From: Janthinobacterium lividum PAMC 25724
GTDB lineage: Bacteria; Pseudomonadota; Gammaproteobacteria; Burkholderiales; Burkholderiaceae_D
Reading direction: 5' to 3'
DNA length: 64,000 nucleotides
NCBI GenBank assembly: GCA_000242815.2
Contig: AHHB01000048.1
Location: forward strand, 62,001 to 126,000
Shown: positions 57,594 to 64,000 of the stretch, piece after piece
Numbering within the stretch: position 1 is the first letter of the stretch
Layout of the letters: each line of letters opens with the position of its first letter
The notes under the pieces: model-generated
What the model was told of the DNA's origin: nothing
Databases searched by the model: none
Seen by the model: the letters and a program-made list of their open reading frames with translations, nothing else
Program-made: the position numbers and the translations under genes

Positions 57594-57636
57594 AACGGGG
57601 GAACCGCGTTCCATGCGATGATCGTTTTTCCCCGTT
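57594..57636 (+). terminator. Possible terminator after the SNF2 gene
   Basis: AACGGGG (57594-57600) can pair with CCCCGTT (57630-57636), and TTT follows. The loop is long, about 29 nt, so the call is weak. Confidence 0.4.
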
Positions 57637-57649
57637 TTTATCCGACCCC

Positions 57650-58138
57650 ATGACCGACTTTATCGCCACCAGCGCCGGCCAGCGCGCCACCTTTTTGTGC
57701 GGCAAATCCTGGACCGCCTACGTCAGCACTTTCGTCGTTGCCGTGCTGCTATTTTTTGCCGCCCTGCCACTGGCTTTCAAGTACAACACGCGCGCCGCCT
57801 TGGTGGTGCTGATCGGCTCAGCCCTGATCGTCACCTATCGCCTGCTGACCATCCGCAGCTATCAGCTTTACATTGATGAGGCAGGCGTCTGGCTGGCGTC
57901 CGGCATCTTGCCGTGGAAAAAGAAACTGATGGGCGTCAAATGGCGCGACATGGACGAAGCCGTCTATGAAACCAATTTCTGGAGCTGGCTGTTCCAGTCC
58001 TACACCGTGCGCGTCAGCCAGCGCTACACGCAAGACATCGGCATCCATGCCACCGGCATGGCGCGCGGCAAGGATGCTGTCGCGACCCTGAATGCGCGTC
58101 ACCAAGAAATGCTGCAAGGCAGCGCCATCGTCGTCTAG
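57650..58138 (+). CDS. Small membrane protein with a PH-like domain
   Basis: 162 residues. Two membrane segments lie at about residues 25-43 and 48-66. The C-terminal 90 residues form a predicted beta-rich region (SYQLYIDEAGVWLASGILPWKKKLMGVKWRDMDEAVYE), in style like bacterial PH domains that follow membrane hairpins. No enzymatic motif. It sits between the SNF2 gene and the DUF885 locus. Function unknown. Confidence 0.8.
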   Translation: MTDFIATSAGQRATFLCGKSWTAYVSTFVVAVLLFFAALPLAFKYNTRAALVVLIGSALIVTYRLLTIRSYQLYIDEAGVWLASGILPWKKKLMGVKWRDMDEAVYETNFWSWLFQSYTVRVSQRYTQDIGIHATGMARGKDAVATLNARHQEMLQGSAIVV

Positions 58139-58302
58139 CGGGATTGGCAGAAAGGCAAAAAACTGCGCAAGCGCGGCAATTAATGCTAATCTTTGGCCGC
58201 CCTGGCAAGCAAAGCCAACCTTTCAATAGTTGTTTGTTACTTATATTATCAGTTTATTATTTTCTGATTAAAACAAACGACAATATATTCAAGAGATAAA
58301 CT

Positions 58303-60164
58303 ATGCAAATAAAAAATAAAGTTGTGCTCGCCGCATTGATGATGGCCTTTACCCTGACACCGGCCAGCGCCGCCAAGAAGCCGCAGAAAAGCAGCAAGGC
58401 CAGCACCAGCAGCAGCAAGAAAAAAACCGGCGTCAAGAAAGCGGCCGTCGTCACGGCAGCCACGGCAGCGACGGTCGCGGCAGTCGCCAGCGAGAACAGC
58501 AGCGACCGCTCCATGAATAACCTGAGCGGCCAATTCCTGACGGCGCTGTGGCGCCTCGACCCGGAAAGCGCGATTTCGGTCGGTAAATACGATGGCGCGG
58601 CCAACCTGAGCATCCCCGACGCGGCCAGCCGCCAGAAACAACTGGCCTTCATCGAAGAATGGCTGGGCAAGTTCGGCAAGCTCAATGCCAGCAAAATGTC
58701 GGACAAGCAACGCACCGACCTGGCCTTGCTGACGAATAAACTGCAATCGGACCGCTGGAATCTGACCACCTTGCGCGAATTCGAATGGAACCCCGCCCTA
58801 TACAACGTGGCCGGTTCCATCGACTTCATCCTGAACACGGAATACGCGGCGCAGCCGCAGCGCCTGCGCACCTTGCTCAAGCGCATCGCCAGCGTGCCGC
58901 AATACTATGCGGCCGCGCGCGCCAGCATCGTCAACCCCACGCGCGAACACACGCAGCTGGCCATCGCCCAGAGCGCCGGCGTGCTCAGCGTGCTCGACGA
59001 CCTGAACAAGACGGCACAGGGCTCCATCCTGACAGCGACGGAAAAACAGCTGTACAACGCCCACATCGCCGCAGCCCGCACGGCAGTGCAAGGCTATGCG
59101 GCCTGGCTGACGGAGCAAGATGGCGCGCTGGCGCAGAACGGCAACGCGCGCTCCTTCCGCATCGGCAAAGACTTGTACGAACAGAAATTCGCCTACGATA
59201 TCCAGGCCAGCGTGAGTGCCGAGCAGATGTACCAGAAAGCCCTGGCCGCGCGCGAAAAGCTGCTCGAGCACATGGATAGCCTGTCCGACGAGCTGTGGCT
59301 AAAAACCATGGGCGCCACGGCCAAGCCGGCGGACCGCACGGCGAAGATCGGCATGGTCATCGACAAGCTGTCCAGCAGGCATGTGGCAGCCGCCGATTTC
59401 GTGCCGGAAATTCGTCGCCAGATCCCACAATTGCAGGAATGGGTCAGCAGCCACAATCTGCTGACGATGGATCCGAAAAAGCCGCTGGTCGTACGTGAAA
59501 CGCCCGCTTACCAGCGCGGCGTGGCTGGCGCCAGCATCGAGGCGCCCGGCCCGTATCGCCCGCAGGACCGCACCTATTACAACGTGACGCCGCTCGACGG
59601 CGAAACGCCGGAACAGGCGGAAGCAGCTTGCGCGAGTACAACCACTGGATCTTGCAGATCCTCAATATTCACGAAGCCATTCCCGGCCATTACACGCAGC
59701 TCGTGTACGCCAACAAGTCGCCCTCGCTGGTCAAGTCCATCTTTGGCAATGGCGCCATGATCGAAGGCTGGGCCGTGTATGGCGAACGCATGATGCTCGA
59801 ATCGGGCTATGGCGATAACGCGCCGGAAATGTGGCTGATGTACTCGAAGTGGAATTTGCGCAGCGTCACCAATACGATACTCGACTACAGCGTGCACGTA
59901 CTGGGCATGACGCAAGCACAGGCACTCGACCTGCTGACGCGCCAGGCCTTCCAGACCAAGCGTGAAGCGACGGAAAAATGGCGCCGCGTACAGTTGAGCT
60001 CGGTGCAACTGACCAGCTATTTCAGTGGCTATAGCGAAATCATGGACTTGCGCGAACAGCGCAAGCAGGCACTGGGCAGCAAATTCGTGCTGAAGGATTT
60101 CCATGAGCAATTCCTCAGCTACGGCAGCGCGCCTGTGAAAGTCATCAAGGAATTGATGAATTAA
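58303..60164 (+). pseudogene. DUF885 family metallopeptidase-like gene with a frameshift
   Basis: Two frames together make one DUF885 protein of about 620 residues. Part 1 (58303-59627) starts with a signal peptide (MQIKNKVVLAALMMAFTLTPASAA) and a Lys/Ser-rich linker. Past about 59625 its frame continues as non-family sequence to the stop at 59760. Part 2 (from 59628) gives LREYNHWILQILNIHEAIPGHYTQ and runs to 60164. The join at GAAGCAGCTTGCGCG lacks one base relative to the expected E-A-x-L-R-E. The zinc-type motif HEAIPGH lies after the break, so an unfused product would lack it. It could also be a sequencing error. Confidence 0.85.
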
Positions 60165-60186
60165 GCGCTACGCATCGTCTGCAGGC

Positions 60187-60210
60187 AAAGGGCGCTGCGG
60201 CGCCCTTTTT
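60187..60210 (+). terminator. Terminator of the DUF885 locus
   Basis: A 9-bp stem AAAGGGCGC / GCGCCCTTT with loop TGCG and a T tract. Confidence 0.87.
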
Positions 60211-60254
60211 GCATTGGTTTGTATCACCGCAAACTACCGGCTACCCTGTCTATG

Positions 60255-60291
60255 AAAAAGCCGCTGCTCCCGGGAGAGATCAGCGGCTTTT
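60255..60291 (-). terminator. Terminator of the his-tat operon
   Basis: An 11-bp stem AAAAGCCGCTG / CAGCGGCTTTT (60256-60266 with 60281-60291), ending in T on the minus strand. It lies 32 bp past tatC. Confidence 0.87.
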
Positions 60292-60323
60292 GCCTGGGTA
60301 TCGTGCGCGTGTCAGCTTGCTGT

Positions 60324-61079
60324 CTAGGACGCTTCTTCCGGCGCCTGGGTAACCTTGACGAAGATGGGCGCCACCAGCAGGCCCAGCTCGAACAATAGGC
60401 ACATCGGGATGGCCAGCGAAAACTGACTGACCACGTCCGGCGGTGTGACGATGGCGGCAATCACGAAGGCGCCGACGATGACGTAGGGGCGTACTTCCTT
60501 GAGTTTCGCGACGCTGACCAGGCCCATGCGCACCAGGATCACCACCACCACCGGCACTTCGAACGTGGCGCCAAAGGCCAGGCACATCGACATGACGAAG
60601 TCGAGGTAGTTTTCGATATCGGGCGTGACGGCAATCGAGGATGGCGAAAAGTCACTGATGAAGTGAAACACGCGGCCAAAGACAAAGAAGTAGCAAAAGG
60701 CCACGCCGGCCATGAACAGCAGCGACGAAGAAATAACGAGCGGCGCGATCAGGCGCTTTTCATGCGTGTACAGGCCGGGCGCGATAAACGCCCACATCTG
60801 GTACAGCACCCAGGGCAAGGCGACGATGAAGGCGATCACCAGGGTCACTTTCATCGGCACCAGGAACGGTGAGATGACGCCGGTGGCGATCATTTTCGAG
60901 CCGGCCGGCAGCGAGGCGATCATCGGTTCGGCGATAAAGTCGTAGATCTGCGCGGGACCGGGCCAGTAGAACAGCACAGCGCAGACCACGGCGATGCCGA
61001 TCGAGGCCTTGACCAGGCGGTTGCGCAGCTCGACCAGATGCGAGATAAAGGTTTCTTCCACCGGGGATTTGCTACTCAT
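60324..61079 (-). CDS. tatC: Sec-independent protein translocase TatC
   Basis: 251 residues, six membrane segments. The N-terminus EETFISHLVELRNRLVKASIG has the conserved Leu-Arg pair, and SFVCYFFVFGRVF-like and PDVVSQFSLAIPMCLLFELG stretches follow. Known role: with TatB it forms the receptor that reads twin-arginine signal peptides of folded proteins. The start overlaps tatB's end by 4 bp. Confidence 0.97.
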   Translation of the reverse strand: MSSKSPVEETFISHLVELRNRLVKASIGIAVVCAVLFYWPGPAQIYDFIAEPMIASLPAGSKMIATGVISPFLVPMKVTLVIAFIVALPWVLYQMWAFIAPGLYTHEKRLIAPLVISSSLLFMAGVAFCYFFVFGRVFHFISDFSPSSIAVTPDIENYLDFVMSMCLAFGATFEVPVVVVILVRMGLVSVAKLKEVRPYVIVGAFVIAAIVTPPDVVSQFSLAIPMCLLFELGLLVAPIFVKVTQAPEEAS

Positions 61080-61609
61080 GAGTAAAAGGAGGAGGAATTG
61101 GCGCGCGGACGGAAACGCGCCACGCGGGCCGCTGCCGACTGCACATGCAGCTTGCCGCCATGGCGCTGCTTGTACCAGCCGGGAATGGCGGAATTGCGCA
61201 CCAGCTTCTTGCGGCGAAATTCGCGCGCCTTGCGGGCCAGGTCATCGTTGGTGGCGCGCAGCATGGCTTCGTGAGGATCGTGCTGCCCATCGTCCGCGCT
61301 GGCATCGCCGCGCCAGGCGTTTTCCACCTCGGCCAGGTTGCCGGAGATCGAGTTTTCCACGCCATGGATGGATTTCTCCACGCTTTGCTTGACTGAATGG
61401 GCGGCATCCTGCACTTCCTTCTGCAGGTTTTTCAGCTCTTCCATTTCAATTTCGCGCGAGACTTCGGATTTCACCTGGTTCAGGTAGCGTTGCGCGCGGC
61501 CGTACAGGGTACCGGCCATGCGCGCTACTTTCGGCAGCTTTTCAGGGCCGATGACTATCAACGCTACCACGCCGATGATGGCGATTTTAGAGAGACCGAT
61601 ATCGATCAT
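61076..61609 (-). CDS. tatB: Sec-independent protein translocase TatB
   Basis: 177 residues, MIDIGLSKIAIIGVVALIVIGPEKLP, the standard TatB membrane helix with Pro-Glu-Lys, then an amphipathic helix and a long charged tail. It is 48 bp after tatA and overlaps tatC. The tail (about residues 90-177) varies and ends in a basic, Ser-rich segment. Confidence 0.96.
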   Translation of the reverse strand: MIDIGLSKIAIIGVVALIVIGPEKLPKVARMAGTLYGRAQRYLNQVKSEVSREIEMEELKNLQKEVQDAAHSVKQSVEKSIHGVENSISGNLAEVENAWRGDASADDGQHDPHEAMLRATNDDLARKAREFRRKKLVRNSAIPGWYKQRHGGKLHVQSAAARVARFRPRANSSSFYS

Positions 61610-61657
61610 AAGCGCACAAGAGCTGTTACCGGATGAGGCAAGCGCCCCACCACGCTA

Positions 61658-61894
61658 TCAGAACTTGCTTTTCTCTTTCGTCTCGACGTCGATGGTGCTT
61701 TTATCGGCCACTTGCGATGGCGCAGCAGGAGGGGTATTGGCAGCCGGGACATCATCTCCACCCTTGACGCCATCCTTGAAGCCTTTGACGGCCTTGCCGA
61801 TATCACCGCCCATATTGCCCAGTTTCTTGGTGCCGAAGACCAGCATCACAATGACCAGAACGATCAGCCAGTGCCAAATACTCAATGAACCCAT
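61658..61894 (-). CDS. tatA: Sec-independent protein translocase TatA
   Basis: 78 residues from [21 protein letters not shown], with AAGGAG 7 bp upstream; the ATG at 61936 would add an atypical leader. Membrane helix, [14 protein letters not shown] hinge and amphipathic helix of the TatA pore subunit. It lies 80 bp after the HIT gene. Confidence 0.96.
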   Translation of the reverse strand: MGSLSIWHWLIVLVIVMLVFGTKKLGNMGGDIGKAVKGFKDGVKGGDDVPAANTPPAAPSQVADKSTIDVETKEKSKF

Positions 61895-61974
61895 CACATT
61901 CTCCTTGCGGGACGGTGCCCGAATAGCGTCAACCAATGCCGATAGTATACACGCGAACCCGGCGCACGGCGAAA

Positions 61975-62346
61975 TCAGTGCTGGCCGCGCCAGGGGCGGG
62001 GACCACCATACACATGCATGTGCAAGTGATACACCTCTTGCCCGCCATCGGGACCGCTGTTGATCATGGTCTTGAAGCCGCCGGCGGGCGTGCCATCGAC
62101 GTCATAGCTGACGGCGCAACCGAACTCGGCTGCGAGCTTCGGCGCCAGGCGCAGCAGCTTGCCCAGCATTTCCGTATGGCGATCGTCGCAGTCCGACAGG
62201 CTGGCCACATGGTGCTTGGGAATGAGCAGCAAATGCACGGGGGCGGCGGGATTGATGTCTTTGAAGGCGAGCAAGTCTTCGTCTTCATACACGATGGAAG
62301 AAGGAATTTGTTTTGCCACAATCTTGCAAAAAATACAGTTATCCAT
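61975..62346 (-). CDS. hinT: HIT family histidine-triad nucleotide-binding protein
   Basis: 123 residues, [16 protein letters not shown] start with a CxxC and the triad HLHMHVYGG near the C-terminus. HinT-type hydrolases act on purine nucleoside phosphoramidates. The position between hisE and tatA is a common betaproteobacterial order. Confidence 0.94.
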   Translation of the reverse strand: MDNCIFCKIVAKQIPSSIVYEDEDLLAFKDINPAAPVHLLLIPKHHVASLSDCDDRHTEMLGKLLRLAPKLAAEFGCAVSYDVDGTPAGGFKTMINSGPDGGQEVYHLHMHVYGGPRPWRGQH

Positions 62347-62361
62347 GCACGCTCCAGTAGG

Positions 62362-62733
62362 TCAGTGTTTGTCGGTGTCGCCGGCGTCGCGCAGCTCGTC
62401 CTTGCGCGCCGCCTTTTCTTCGAGGCCGGACAAGCCCTCGCGGCGCGCCAGCTCGTCGAGCACCTGCTGCGGCGTCAGGTCGAACTGGGCCAGCATCACC
62501 AGCGAGTGAAACCACAGGTCGGCGCATTCGTACAAGACCTTCGATGGGTCGTTGTCGCGGCGCGCATCCTTGGCGGCCATCACCGTTTCCGTCGCTTCTT
62601 CGCCAATTTTTTTCAAAATGGCATCATCACCCTTGGCAAACAGGCGCGCGACGTAGGAAGTGGCGGGGTCGCCGCCGTTGGCCAGCTTGCGCGATTCGAT
62701 CACGGCAGCCAGGCGCTTTAAAGTTTCACTCAT
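62362..62733 (-). CDS. hisE: Phosphoribosyl-ATP diphosphatase
   Basis: 123 residues. MazG-like fold with [12 protein letters not shown] and [14 protein letters not shown], which hold the metal-binding acidic residues. Second step of histidine synthesis. The ATG overlaps the hisI stop by 4 bp. A Lys/Asp-rich C-terminal tail of about 20 residues follows the domain. Confidence 0.96.
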   Translation of the reverse strand: MSETLKRLAAVIESRKLANGGDPATSYVARLFAKGDDAILKKIGEEATETVMAAKDARRDNDPSKVLYECADLWFHSLVMLAQFDLTPQQVLDELARREGLSGLEEKAARKDELRDAGDTDKH

Positions 62734-63167
62734 TTGTTCTTGGTTTCCGCGTAAATCGTCTCAGGGTCTTTCAGGACGGGGGCGGTGATATGCCATTCGC
62801 CGGTTTTTTCGTCGCCTTCAAATTTCTGGAAAAAACACGAATGGCGGCCCGTATGGCAGGCGATGCCGCCAGCTTGCTCGATTTTCAGCAAGACCACGTC
62901 TTCATCGCAATCGAGGCGAATTTCCAGCACTTTTTGCGTGTGGCCCGACTCTTCGCCCTTGTGCCAAAGTTTCTTGCGCGAACGGCTCCAGTACACCGCT
63001 TCACCGAGCTCCACCGTGCGCGCCAATGCATCGCGGTTCATCCAGGCGAACATCAGCACGTCATTGCTGCCCGCTTCCTGCGCGATCACCGGCACCAGGC
63101 CGTGCTCGTCCCATTTGACTTTTTTCAGCCACTTGGCATTGCTTGCTACGATGCTTCCGTTTTGCAT
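62730..63167 (-). CDS. hisI: Phosphoribosyl-AMP cyclohydrolase
   Basis: 145 residues. [23 protein letters not shown] and [10 protein letters not shown] are family marks, with metal-binding DCDEDVVL and Cys-His ([14 protein letters not shown]). Third step of histidine synthesis. It is not fused to hisE, as usual outside enterics. Confidence 0.96.
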   Translation of the reverse strand: MQNGSIVASNAKWLKKVKWDEHGLVPVIAQEAGSNDVLMFAWMNRDALARTVELGEAVYWSRSRKKLWHKGEESGHTQKVLEIRLDCDEDVVLLKIEQAGGIACHTGRHSCFFQKFEGDEKTGEWHITAPVLKDPETIYAETKNK

Positions 63168-63207
63168 GTTCTGTATCCTGCTTCTGTATCTTGCTGACTA
63201 TTTTTGT

Positions 63208-63969
63208 TTAGGCCAGGCGCATGGGGATGCCCTGCTGCGCCATGAAACGCTTGGCTTCCTGCACCGTGTGCTGGCCATAGTGAAAGATGCTGGCGGCCAG
63301 CACGGCGTCTGCGCGACCCACCTTGATGCCATCGGCCAGGTCTTGCAAGCTGCCCACGCCGCCCGAGGCAATGACAGGGATGTTGACGGCGTCCGACACG
63401 CCGCGCGTCAGGCCCAGATCGAAGCCGACCTTGGTGCCATCGCGGTCCATGCTGGTGAGCAAGATTTCGCCAGCACCCAGGCTTTCCATCTTTTTGGCCC
63501 ATGCGAAGGCGTCCAGGCCCGTCGCAGTGCGTCCGCCATGGGTAAATACTTCCCACTTGCCGGGCGACACCTGCTTGGCATCGATGGCCACGACGATGCA
63601 TTGCGAACCGTGCTTTTGCGATGCCTCAAACACCAGTTGGGGATTCGTCACGGCCGAGGTGTTGATGCTGACCTTGTCGGCGCCCGCATTGAGCAAGCGA
63701 CGCACGTCTTCCACCACGCGCACGCCACCGCCCACGGTCAGCGGAATGAACACTTGCGAGGCCACCGCTTCGATGATGTCGAAGATCAGACCGCGGTTGT
63801 CGCTGGACGCGGTAATGTCGAGGAAAGTGATTTCATCGGCGCCCTGCTCGTCATAACGGCGGGCAATTTCCACCGGGTCGCCGGCATCGCGCAATTGCGT
63901 GAAGTTGACGCCTTTGACAACGCGACCATTGGTCACGTCGAGGCAGGGAATGATACGTTTTGCAAGCAT
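63208..63969 (-). CDS. hisF: Imidazole glycerol phosphate synthase subunit HisF
   Basis: 253 residues, a TIM barrel starting [20 protein letters not shown] with the catalytic Asp in CLDV; the second is in [10 protein letters not shown]. Phosphate-binding loops GGGVRV and SGGVGS are visible. With HisH it closes the imidazole ring and yields AICAR. First gene of the operon portion seen here; hisA is expected just upstream but lies beyond the window edge. It lies 40 bp ahead of hisI. Confidence 0.97.
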   Translation of the reverse strand: MLAKRIIPCLDVTNGRVVKGVNFTQLRDAGDPVEIARRYDEQGADEITFLDITASSDNRGLIFDIIEAVASQVFIPLTVGGGVRVVEDVRRLLNAGADKVSINTSAVTNPQLVFEASQKHGSQCIVVAIDAKQVSPGKWEVFTHGGRTATGLDAFAWAKKMESLGAGEILLTSMDRDGTKVGFDLGLTRGVSDAVNIPVIASGGVGSLQDLADGIKVGRADAVLAASIFHYGQHTVQEAKRFMAQQGIPMRLA

Positions 63970-64000
63970 GATGGTATCCAGATTGTTGCCAGGCCCGCGC

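Noticed and set aside
1..64000. CRISPR arrays, insertion sequences, prophage or integrative elements
   Set aside because: No regularly spaced short repeats, transposase, integrase or phage structural genes were seen. The two tRNA-Asp copies are not followed by an integrase or partial tRNA repeat beyond the tandem duplication itself.

Overview
The window reads as chromosomal DNA from a high-GC betaproteobacterium of the Burkholderiales, most likely family Oxalobacteraceae (Janthinobacterium, Massilia or Duganella type). This is inferred from protein style and gene order: hisF-hisI-hisE-HIT-tatA-tatB-tatC, GTP-type PEP carboxykinase, ssb divergent from uvrA, and slyX, VF530 and DUF4404 genes. 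No database search was possible. I see no prophage, transposase, CRISPR array, rRNA or plasmid gene; most of the window is core or near-core chromosome.

Layout. 1-3404: 3' part of an ABC-2 permease/M1 aminopeptidase fusion. 3.7-7.5 kb: ssb and uvrA, divergent around a LexA-type box. 7.6-15.6 kb: pckG, a D-2-hydroxyacid dehydrogenase, an unknown protein, a one-domain asparaginase-like protein and a TonB-dependent receptor. 15.6-20.3 kb: rdgC, dinB (a perfect LexA box lies over its first ATG) and a secreted S9A peptidase. 20.3-21.1 kb: a tandemly duplicated tRNA-Val/tRNA-Asp unit, each copy with its own promoter and terminator. 21.2-25.5 kb: a small ABC transporter, ahpF, ahpC and an OxyR-like site. 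25.9-32 kb: a ribose operon, rbsBACRKD, with a palindromic operator. 32.3-40 kb: YgiQ-family radical SAM protein, DUF4404, VF530 and two tandem M3 peptidases. 40.2-49.3 kb: DUF6404, slyX, a RelE/HigB-type toxin-antitoxin pair, rep, an AtaL-like SRPBCC protein, a dihydrolipoyl-dehydrogenase-like flavoprotein, argP-like lysR and priA. 49.3-50.2 kb: a large AT-rich non-coding gap full of DnaA boxes. 50.2-60.2 kb: hemE, an S9C-type peptidase, a giant SNF2-family helicase, a small membrane protein and a frameshifted DUF885 peptidase. 60.3-64 kb: the tat/HIT/his operon.

Functional themes. DNA repair and replication genes are frequent (ssb, uvrA, rdgC, dinB, rep, priA, SNF2 helicase), and two LexA boxes tie ssb/uvrA and dinB to the SOS response. 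Peptidases are unusually many (M1 fusion, S9A, S9C, two M3, a broken DUF885), which fits a proteolytic, peptide-using lifestyle together with gluconeogenic PEPCK.

Most interesting non-coding signal: the priA-hemE gap, with four exact TTATNCACA boxes, four one-mismatch boxes and a 23-bp near-exact repeat. It is a candidate origin, DnaA-titration or DnaA-reactivation locus. Other points: a GGGTCAG/CTGACCC intergenic element that seems to have supplied the C-terminus of the DUF4404 protein, duplicated promoters ahead of the M3 genes, and a toxin gene whose apparent start codon lies inside its promoter.
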